Source: Candidatus Avoscillospira stercoripullorum (GTDB lineage: Bacteria; Bacillota; Clostridia; Oscillospirales; Oscillospiraceae). From it: a stretch of DNA of 8,753 bases. This document shows positions 1 through 5,463 of the stretch, in pieces. The stretch is taken from NCBI GenBank assembly GCA_018712905.1, contig DVGD01000028.1, forward strand, positions 1 to 8,753, written 5' to 3'. Position numbers and translations under genes: made by a program. Numbering within the stretch: position 1 is the first letter of the stretch; every line of letters starts with the position of its first letter. Under the pieces are notes generated by a model that saw only the letters and a program-made list of their open reading frames with translations, did not search any database and was not told where the DNA came from.

Positions 1-508
1 CACCTGCATAGATATGGTTGATGTCCACCCAGCACACCTGGCTCACAAATCCCGGAACGCCGAGGATGATGTGGGGAAAGCGCCGCTCGGTGAGCAGCGC
101 TGCCAAATCGTGGGATGTCACCGACACATGCACCATGATGGCGTCGGCACCTCGGCGGGAGATGATCTCCCGGGCGGCCTCACCGGCGTCGGTTTTGTCG
201 GTGCCCCGCAATTCCAGCGCATATCCCCGCTGCCGCAGGGTTTCTTCCACCCCGGCGATGATCTCAAACATGTGGGGATTTTCAAAAGCGATGTCCCGGT
301 GGAGATCCGTCAGCAGCACCACCCGGCGGGTAGCGCCTCGAGCGAAGCTCTGGGCGCTGGCATTGGGATAGTAGCCCAGGGCACGCATGGTGGCGCGGAC
401 GTGTGCGGCGGTTGCCTCGGAAATGCTGTAGTGGCCGTTGAGCACCTTTGACACTGTGGAAACCGAGACGCCTGCCTCCCGCGCCACATCCTTGATGGTA
501 ACTGCCAT
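1..508 (-). CDS. LacI-family transcriptional regulator, N-terminal part (C-terminus beyond left edge)
   Basis: A DNA-binding repressor or activator of the LacI/GalR family; its place beside a maltodextrin operon suggests that it controls that operon in response to a sugar (inference). The 169 visible residues start MAVTIKDVAREAGVS, a classic LacI helix-turn-helix (about residues 4-24, with the VSVSTVSKVLNG recognition region). The hinge helix follows (YYPNASAQSFARG, 46-58), then the start of the periplasmic-binding-protein-like effector domain (RRVVLLTDL at 61; ADAIMVHVS at 121; WVDINHIYAG at the edge). About half of a typical 330-340 aa protein is visible. The ATG at 508 is chosen because a purine-rich site (AAGGGGGG, 523-516) lies 7 nt upstream. 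The hinge position usually held by Leu is Phe55. The gene lies downstream of the amylase on the same strand but has its own promoter-like sequence. The effector and operator are unknown. Confidence 0.93.
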   Translation of the reverse strand, partial: MAVTIKDVAREAGVSVSTVSKVLNGHYSISEATAAHVRATMRALGYYPNASAQSFARGATRRVVLLTDLHRDIAFENPHMFEIIAGVEETLRQRGYALELRGTDKTDAGEAAREIISRRGADAIMVHVSVTSHDLAALLTERRFPHIILGVPGFVSQVCWVDINHIYAG

Positions 509-532
509 GGCTACACCCCCCTTTTTGAAACA

Positions 533-541
533 ATTATACCA
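533..541 (-). promoter_or_regulatory. Extended -10 promoter for the LacI-family gene
   Basis: Read on the minus strand, 541-533 is TGGTATAAT, a consensus TATAAT preceded by TG-N, that is, an extended -10 element. Transcription would start near 526, about 18 nt before the ATG at 508, leaving room for the ribosome site at 523-516. No good -35 box is found at the usual distance (TACCAT at 561-556), as expected of extended -10 promoters. The element lies within one arm of the hairpin at 535-563. Its activity is inferred from sequence only. Confidence 0.55.
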
Positions 542-563
542 TCCCGGAAGGCGGGATGGTATA
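535..563 (-). terminator. Perfect 12-bp hairpin after the amylase gene: terminator and/or operator
   Basis: Positions 535-546 and 552-563 form a perfect 12-bp inverted repeat (core ATACCATCCCG / CGGGATGGTAT) around a 5-nt loop. On the minus strand it follows the amylase stop codon (570-568) directly and is preceded by an A-run and followed by ATTGTTTC, a moderate T-rich tail, so it can serve as the operon's intrinsic terminator. On the plus strand it is followed by six T, giving a better-looking terminator that no plus-strand gene needs. The dyad also overlaps the -10 of the LacI-family gene, so an operator role in autoregulation is a real alternative. Confidence 0.6.
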
Positions 564-567
564 TTTT

Positions 568-2280
568 TTATTCCTGGAACAGGGAAAAACCCCAGCCATC
601 GAGACAATTGCCGCGAAGCCCCTCCGCCCACAGGAGCGCGCCTGCGATTTCCGGCAGCGCGGCCGGGTGGTCTCCGGCGTTGAGTGCCACCGTTACCTTG
701 CTGTCATCCAATTGCCGCTGATAGACCATTAGGCGGCCTTCGGCGCAAAGCACCCGGAAATTTCCACGCCGCAGGGCAGGGAAGCGCGTCCGCAGCGCCG
801 CCAGGCGGCGGAAGAATTCGGCCAGCTCCCGGTCACCGCCATCCCAGACCATGGGGGCGCGGAAGTTCAGCTCTTCCAGGCCGGTCATCCCGAGCTCGTC
901 GCCGTAAAAGACTGTGGGCATGCCCACGAAGGTCATCTGAAAGAGCACTGCCAGCCGGTAGCGCTTTTGGTCACCGCCGCAGAGGGTGAGAAACCGCGGC
1001 ACATCATGGCTGTCCAGCAGGTTCATCTGTACCCCGGTGAGCTGCTGCCGGTAGCGCATGACCATGCCGCCGCAGCGGGCGGCAAAGCCTGCTGCATCCA
1101 GGCTTCCCTGGGCAAAGAAGCGTAAGCAGTGGCGGCGGAAGTCATAATTCATGGTGGAATCGAACATATCCCCGGCCAGCCAGTGGCGCGCCGTCTCCCA
1201 GACCTCGCCAATGAGCAGTGCGTTGGGATTGGCGGCCTTGACCGCCTGGCGGAAGGCACGCCAGAAGCCGTCGTCCACCTCACTGGCCACGTCCAGCCGC
1301 CAGCCGTCGATCTTGAATTCCTGCACCCAGTGAACTCCCACCCGGAGAAGATAGTCCCGCACGTCCGGGTTAGCTGTGTCGAGCTTTGGCATCATGCGTT
1401 CGTAGGCATAGGTGGTGTAGGTGGGGTAGGCGTCTGGATCCTCCGGCCGCTCCACGGGAAATTGGAGGCCATAAAACCACGAGCAGTAGGGGGATTGCTC
1501 CTGCTTTTCCACCACGTCCTCAAAGGCCCAGAAGTGCCAGCCGCAGTGGTTGAACACGCCGTCGATGATGACCCGGATTCCCTGGCCATGGAGGGTGTCC
1601 ACCATCCGGCGGAAGGCTTCATCGCCGCCGAAGCAGGGATCCACATGGAAATAGTCCAGCGTGTCGTACTTGTGGTATTCCCCGGCGGCAAAGATGGGAT
1701 TGAGGTAGACGCAGTTAAAGCCTAAATCCTTGAGATAGGAGGCGTTGGCTGCCACACCGTCCAGGGTGCCGCCCAAGCGGGAGGAGACAGGCTGCCCCTG
1801 GTAGGTGGTGGTTAACCCCTTCCCGGTGATCTCTCCCTGCCCCGAGGCAAAGCTGTCGGGGAAGATGTTGTAGACCAGAGCGTCCCGTGCCCAGTCCGGC
1901 ACTTGGGCGATGTCAGCGCGGTGGTTGAAGGGGAGCTTGAAGTATTCCGAGCGCTCGTCCACCAGTACCTGGGTGAATTCGTCCCCGTAGTAGTATATCC
2001 AGCTTCCATCGGTGCCAAAGAGGGTAAAGTAGTAGTAAACGCGGTTGTAGGGGCTGTCAACCACCACTTCCCAGTAGTCGTGGGTCTCATCCCAGGCCAC
2101 CAGCTCCATCTCCACGGCAGTAAACACGATGGGCGTCACCCGGCAGGCGGTGTCGCCGTAGGAGAGGGTGACCCGGCGGACATCACCGCGGGCGCAGCGC
2201 AGGCGGTAGACGATGTGCGTCTCATCCAGGCCAAAGCAGTATTCGCTCATGGGCTGGTGGAAAACGGCGGCTAGATTCAT
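568..2280 (-). CDS. GH13 neopullulanase / cyclomaltodextrinase / maltogenic amylase-type enzyme, cytoplasmic
   Basis: An alpha-glucan hydrolase expected to cut imported maltodextrins, cyclodextrins or pullulan fragments in the cytoplasm. It is 570 aa, the usual size for GH13_20-type enzymes, with no signal peptide. Residues 1-125 form a beta-rich N-terminal domain of CBM34 type; the catalytic barrel starts near 130 (DALVYNIFPDSFASG). Conserved regions are visible: I, DGVFNH (240-245); II, GWRLDVASE with nucleophile Asp330; III, IGEVWE with acid/base Glu359; IV, LLDSHD with Asp426. Region V is MPKLD (297-301), close to the MPKLN typical of neopullulanases. The ATG at 2280 is preferred: it overlaps the malG stop (ATGA) and has GGGAGG just upstream, and residues encoded further upstream do not resemble the family. 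It is the last gene of the operon. Exact substrate preference cannot be read from sequence. Confidence 0.93.
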   Translation of the reverse strand: MNLAAVFHQPMSEYCFGLDETHIVYRLRCARGDVRRVTLSYGDTACRVTPIVFTAVEMELVAWDETHDYWEVVVDSPYNRVYYYFTLFGTDGSWIYYYGDEFTQVLVDERSEYFKLPFNHRADIAQVPDWARDALVYNIFPDSFASGQGEITGKGLTTTYQGQPVSSRLGGTLDGVAANASYLKDLGFNCVYLNPIFAAGEYHKYDTLDYFHVDPCFGGDEAFRRMVDTLHGQGIRVIIDGVFNHCGWHFWAFEDVVEKQEQSPYCSWFYGLQFPVERPEDPDAYPTYTTYAYERMMPKLDTANPDVRDYLLRVGVHWVQEFKIDGWRLDVASEVDDGFWRAFRQAVKAANPNALLIGEVWETARHWLAGDMFDSTMNYDFRRHCLRFFAQGSLDAAGFAARCGGMVMRYRQQLTGVQMNLLDSHDVPRFLTLCGGDQKRYRLAVLFQMTFVGMPTVFYGDELGMTGLEELNFRAPMVWDGGDRELAEFFRRLAALRTRFPALRRGNFRVLCAEGRLMVYQRQLDDSKVTVALNAGDHPAALPEIAGALLWAEGLRGNCLDGWGFSLFQE

Positions 2281-3119
2281 CCCTTTACACCTCCCGCCGT
2301 GAGCCCGGAGGTCATATGCCTCTGGCAGAGGAAGAAGATCACCAGCACCGGCACCGAGACCACAATGCTGGCCGCGGCGAACACTGGCCAGCTGCCCCGC
2401 ATTTCTGTGGCCTGGAGGGCATAGAGCCCGGCCGCCAGGGTGTAGTTTGCCTCGCCGGTCATAAAGGTGGTGGCGTAGATGTACTCGTTCCACACGTAGA
2501 TGAGTACCATCAGCGCCGTGACCACCACACTGGGCTTGGCCAGGGGCATGACGATCCGCGTGACCACTTGGAGATCAGTGGCGCCGTCCATGCGGGCAGC
2601 TTCTTCAATTTCCAGGGGGATGGTATCGAAGTAGCCCTTCATATTCCAAAGGGAGAACACAGCCATGGTGCCGGTGTAGACCAGGATCAGCCCCAGCCGG
2701 TGGTTGACCAGCCCCAGGGGGCGCAGGAGCCGGTAAATGGCAAACATACTCAAAATCGCGGGGAAGGAGTTGAGCAGCACCAGCCACTTAAGTACCAGCC
2801 GCCGTCCGGGAAACCGCCGGCGGGAGAAGCAGTAGGCTGCCGGAACGCTCACGGCCAGGGAGATGGCCACCGTGGCTGCCGCCAAGAAAATGCTGTTTCC
2901 AAACCAGGTGAGAATGTCCTCCCCGGTGAAGACGGCCAGATAGTTAGAAAGGGTGAATTCCTCGGGCAGCAGGGAAAGACCGCTGGAGAGCAGGGAATTG
3001 CTGCCCGAGAGGGACACCCGCAGGGCATAGAGGATGGGAATGAGGGTGAGGAAGCACAGCACGATGAAAAAGAGATTGAGCGCCGTAAGTCCCAGGGTCT
3101 CCCGCATGCGTTTTTTCAA
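2277..3119 (-). CDS. malG: Maltodextrin ABC transporter permease, MalG type
   Basis: One of two inner-membrane permease subunits of a carbohydrate uptake type 1 (CUT1) importer; it pairs with the upstream malF product to form the channel. It is 280 aa with about six hydrophobic segments (first at about 12-33, last at about 248-265). The cytoplasmic EAA loop that docks the ATPase is clear at 170-193 (EEAARMDGA ... IVMP). The C-terminus, SGLTAGGVKG, is the hallmark ending of MalG proteins. The start is a TTG at 3119, in the overlap TTGA with the malF stop. It is preferred because GAGGAGGG lies 6 nt upstream and gives MKKRMRE; the ATG four codons later (3107) is the alternative. Translation is probably coupled to malF on one side and to the amylase gene on the other. 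Confidence 0.94.
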   Translation of the reverse strand: MKKRMRETLGLTALNLFFIVLCFLTLIPILYALRVSLSGSNSLLSSGLSLLPEEFTLSNYLAVFTGEDILTWFGNSIFLAAATVAISLAVSVPAAYCFSRRRFPGRRLVLKWLVLLNSFPAILSMFAIYRLLRPLGLVNHRLGLILVYTGTMAVFSLWNMKGYFDTIPLEIEEAARMDGATDLQVVTRIVMPLAKPSVVVTALMVLIYVWNEYIYATTFMTGEANYTLAAGLYALQATEMRGSWPVFAAASIVVSVPVLVIFFLCQRHMTSGLTAGGVKG

Positions 3120-4009
3120 GCGTCTCCCTCCTCTCGCAGCTGAAACCGCGCGGAAAAGGCCAGCATCAGAAGGAAAATGAGGATGGAAATGGCGGAGCTG
3201 TAGCCGTAGTTGTTGGTGACGAAGGCATTTTCGTAGGCATAAGTGAGGATGGTGTGAAATCCCGAGCCGGTGCGCGCGCCCATCTGCTGGGTCAGCAGGT
3301 ACACCACGTCAAACTGCTTGAAGGTGGTGAAAATGGTGATGATGACCGCCGGGGCGATGATGGGGCGGATGGCGGGGAGGGTGATGTACCGCGTCCGCTC
3401 CAGCCAGGTGGCGCCGTCGAGGATGGCGCTTTCATAGTAGCTCCGGTCGATGCTCTGCAAAGCGCCGTCCATAATCATAATCATAAACGGCAGCGCCAGC
3501 CAGAGATTGACCACCGTGCAGCAGAGGAAGGCCGAGAGATCCGTGGAGAGCCAGCGGACGGTTTCTCTGCCCAAGGCTTCCATCAGCTGGTTGAGAAGGC
3601 CAAACTCCGAATTGAAGATACCAGTCTTCCAGAGGAGGATGGACACATACCCCGGCATGGCCCAGGGAAACATCAAAAGGGTCTTATAGACCTTCCGGGG
3701 GCGGAGCTTGGGGACGTTGAGGGCGCTGGCCAGGAGAAAGGCAAGCACCAGCTGGAGGAGCATGCTCACCGCCGTCCACAATACCGTTGCCAGCAGCGCC
3801 GAGAGGAAGCCGGAATCAAAGACGAAGAGGGCACGATAGTAGTTTTGAAGGCCGATGATGGTAAAGTCAAACCAGTGGTAGACGCTCATGTTGGTCAGGG
3901 AGATGAAGAAAGTGTAGAGAATGGGGAAGACCACCATCAGCGCGATGAGGGTGAGCGACGGCGCGGAGACAAGATAGCTCACGAGCACGGATTTTTTCTT
4001 CTTGTCCAT
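3116..4009 (-). CDS. malF: Maltodextrin ABC transporter permease, MalF type
   Basis: The partner membrane subunit of the CUT1 importer. It is 297 aa, the short Gram-positive form without the large extracytoplasmic P2 loop of E. coli MalF. A lysine-rich N-terminus (MDKKKKS) precedes the first membrane segment (about 13-37); others lie near 70-96, 108-128, 160-182, 214-236 and 270-288. The EAA loop is at 190-213 (SYYESAILDGA ... LPAI), with Gly199 and Pro212 in the expected places. The ATG at 4009 is 4 nt after the malE stop. It lacks a strong ribosome site, so coupling to malE translation is likely. A TTG at 4063 would add 18 residues lying inside malE and is unlikely. The stop overlaps the malG start. 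Confidence 0.94.
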   Translation of the reverse strand: MDKKKKSVLVSYLVSAPSLTLIALMVVFPILYTFFISLTNMSVYHWFDFTIIGLQNYYRALFVFDSGFLSALLATVLWTAVSMLLQLVLAFLLASALNVPKLRPRKVYKTLLMFPWAMPGYVSILLWKTGIFNSEFGLLNQLMEALGRETVRWLSTDLSAFLCCTVVNLWLALPFMIMIMDGALQSIDRSYYESAILDGATWLERTRYITLPAIRPIIAPAVIITIFTTFKQFDVVYLLTQQMGARTGSGFHTILTYAYENAFVTNNYGYSSAISILIFLLMLAFSARFQLREEGDA

Positions 4010-4013
4010 AGGC

Positions 4014-5213
4014 TTACTGCATGTTGGCGATGAGGTTTTCCGCCTCCGCCAGGGCTTCGTCAAAGCTCTCGTCCACGTCCTTACCCGAGAGGTTTACATC
4101 GGTGAGAAGGTTACTCAGCACCGTCCACATGACGTCCATCTCCGGGAGATTGGGCATGGGCACGGCGATCTCCGCCGTGGTGCGCATGGCCTGCACCATG
4201 GGATCATTGGCCACAGCGGAGTCCTCGTAGCAGTCGCTGCGCGCCGGGGCGCAGCCGCTGGCCAGCGCCAGCTCCACGCCCACCGTCGGATCCAGCAGTG
4301 CCTCCAGCAATGCTTTTACGGCCTCAGGCTTGTCCTTGGCTGCATGGGTGAGCACGTGGACGCCCTGGACGCCGGAATAGGGCGCCAAGGGAAGACCCGT
4401 TTCGTCCACCGTGGGCATGGGCGCGATGCCCAGTTCAATGCCCGCATCCCGGGCGCTGGGCACCATCCAGGGACCGCCGATGGTGGAGTCGGCCTTGCCC
4501 TCCAGGAAGAGGGTATTCACCGTGGCGTACTCGGTTTCCCCCGGCATCAGCGCCACGAATTTCTGGTGGTACCGCAGCGCGTCCTTCACAGCCTGGGGAT
4601 CGGGGAAGGGGGTGCCGTCGGCGCTGAGGATCTCGCCGCCGAAGCCGTGGATCCAGGCCGCGGCGTAGTAGGCCGTGGAATGCTGCTCCACAAAGCCGAA
4701 GCGATCCCGGCCGGTGTTGGCCTCCATGTAGGCATAGAGGTCTTCGGTGGTCTCCGGCGCCATCTCCGGCGTCATATATTTGCTATTATAGAGGAAGAGG
4801 AGCGTTTCAAAGTAGAGCGGCAGCTGATAGACTGTGCCCTTGTAGGTGGCGGCTTCCACGGTCATGGGAAGGTAGGCGTCCAAAGCGCCGGCGGGGAGGA
4901 GATCCTCCACAGGCGCGAGAATTCCCATTTCTGCAAACAGGCCCACCTTGTCATGGGCGAAGAGGAAGAGATCCGGCGCGCTGGAGGGGTCGTTGCCCAC
5001 CAGCTTGAGGGAATCGGTGAGGCTGGTCTTCTTCTCCAGGGTGATGGTGTAGTCGGGCAGAGCGGTCTTGAGATAGTCCTCCAGCACCTTGGCCACGGCA
5101 TCCTCCTTGTCGTGCCAGATGACGAAGCTATTCTGGTCGGTCTCTTTCCCGCCGCAGGCGGCCAGGGTCAGAAGCAGTACCAACGCCAGCAGAATTGCGC
5201 ATAGTTTTTTCAT
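4014..5213 (-). CDS. malE: Maltose/maltodextrin-binding lipoprotein, MalE type
   Basis: The solute-binding protein that captures maltodextrin outside the cell and hands it to the MalF-MalG channel. It is 399 aa. Residues 1-20 are a lipoprotein signal peptide (MKK, hydrophobic stretch, lipobox LAAC with lipidated Cys20), so the mature protein is membrane-anchored. Several stretches follow E. coli MalE by recall: VIWHDKED near the mature N-terminus, LPLYFETLLFLYNSKYM (131-147), STIGGPW (243-249), LGIAPMPT (261-268) and MPNLPEMDVMW (353-363), which resembles the MalE MPNIPQMSAFW segment. An AGGAGG ribosome site (5224-5219) lies 5 nt before the ATG. As first gene of the operon it is preceded by the three-hairpin intergenic region. 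Maltodextrin specificity is supported by the adjacent amylase; the exact chain length bound is unknown. Confidence 0.93.
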   Translation of the reverse strand: MKKLCAILLALVLLLTLAACGGKETDQNSFVIWHDKEDAVAKVLEDYLKTALPDYTITLEKKTSLTDSLKLVGNDPSSAPDLFLFAHDKVGLFAEMGILAPVEDLLPAGALDAYLPMTVEAATYKGTVYQLPLYFETLLFLYNSKYMTPEMAPETTEDLYAYMEANTGRDRFGFVEQHSTAYYAAAWIHGFGGEILSADGTPFPDPQAVKDALRYHQKFVALMPGETEYATVNTLFLEGKADSTIGGPWMVPSARDAGIELGIAPMPTVDETGLPLAPYSGVQGVHVLTHAAKDKPEAVKALLEALLDPTVGVELALASGCAPARSDCYEDSAVANDPMVQAMRTTAEIAVPMPNLPEMDVMWTVLSNLLTDVNLSGKDVDESFDEALAEAENLIANMQ

Positions 5214-5235
5214 GGGTTCCTCCTGATACTCCGCG

Positions 5236-5264
5236 GGGCGGGCACGGATTTCACGTGCCCGCCC
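5236..5264. repeat. Intergenic hairpin 1, perfect 11-bp GC-rich arms
   Basis: GGGCGGGCACG (5236-5246) and CGTGCCCGCCC (5254-5264) are perfect inverted repeats with a 7-nt loop. In the malE direction the stem ends 11 nt before the malE AGGAGG site, so it would sit in the 5' UTR. It has no T-run on either strand and is therefore not a standard intrinsic terminator. Confidence 0.85.
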
Positions 5265-5265
5265 T

Positions 5266-5297
5266 CAGCGTGTCGAAAAAGTCTTTTCGCCACGCTG
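5266..5297. repeat. Intergenic hairpin 2, 14-bp arms with one mismatch
   Basis: CAGCGTG-T-CGAAAA (5266-5279) faces TTTTCG-C-CACGCTG (5284-5297) across a 4-nt loop, with a single T/C mismatch. It begins one base after hairpin 1. The stem holds an A/T block next to the loop but is not followed by a T-run. Confidence 0.85.
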
Positions 5298-5300
5298 TGC

Positions 5301-5334
5301 GGATTTTGAAACTTTCATAAAAGTTTCAAAATCC
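5301..5334. repeat. Intergenic hairpin 3, perfect 15-bp arms
   Basis: GGATTTTGAAACTTT (5301-5315) and AAAGTTTCAAAATCC (5320-5334) are perfect inverted repeats with a CATA loop. This is the longest perfect dyad in the window, 3 nt from hairpin 2. It could be an RNA hairpin, a protein-binding operator or part of a dispersed palindromic element; the sequence alone does not decide. Confidence 0.87.
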
Positions 5335-5349
5335 TGTTTGATTGAACGC

Positions 5350-5372
5350 GCGGTGGGCTTTTTGCCCCCCGC
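5350..5372 (+). other. Leader hairpin with T5 loop upstream of the ABC-F gene
   Basis: GCGGTGGGC (5350-5358) and GCCCCCCGC (5364-5372) can pair with one mismatch around a TTTTT loop. The 3' arm includes CCCCGC (5367-5372), a second copy of the sequence that forms the left arm of the next stem, so the two structures could compete. Function is inferred. Confidence 0.5.
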
Positions 5373-5379
5373 ACACACC

Positions 5380-5418
5380 CCCCGCTGCTCTGTCTCATCA
5401 GTCTTCTGCGGGGTTTTT
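5380..5418 (+). terminator. Terminator-like stem with T-run, 45 nt before the ABC-F start; candidate attenuator
   Basis: CCCCGC (5380-5385) can pair with GCGGGG (5408-5413), followed at once by TTTTT (5414-5418). The loop is long (22 nt) and the stem only 6 bp, so this is a weaker terminator than the one at 7548. No plus-strand gene upstream needs terminating, because the neighbour on that side is malE on the opposite strand. A role as attenuator in the ABC-F leader is therefore a reasonable inference. Confidence 0.4.
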
Positions 5419-5463
5419 CTACAGCCTGTTTAACGATCGATATGTTGCGAGGTATTGACAAGC

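Noticed and set aside
2281..2493. N-terminal extension of the amylase by 71 residues
   Set aside because: The extra residues come from the malG frame region and look nothing like a GH13 N-terminus; the ATG at 2280 has a good ribosome site and an ATGA overlap.
2316..4033. Long plus-strand frames opposite malG and malF (275 and 259 codons)
   Set aside because: They are rich in charged residues and His because they are the complement of membrane-protein codons; no start signal or recognisable domain.
4002..5204. Long open frame (400 codons) on the plus strand across malE
   Set aside because: It is antisense to a clear MalE homologue, has no family resemblance or ribosome site, and is explained by GC-rich codon use leaving the opposite strand free of stops.
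5214..5463. Sigma-A promoters for malE and the ABC-F gene
   Set aside because: Only partial -35 or -10 matches with wrong spacing were seen (for example TTGATT at 5338-5343 without a -10), so none is annotated.
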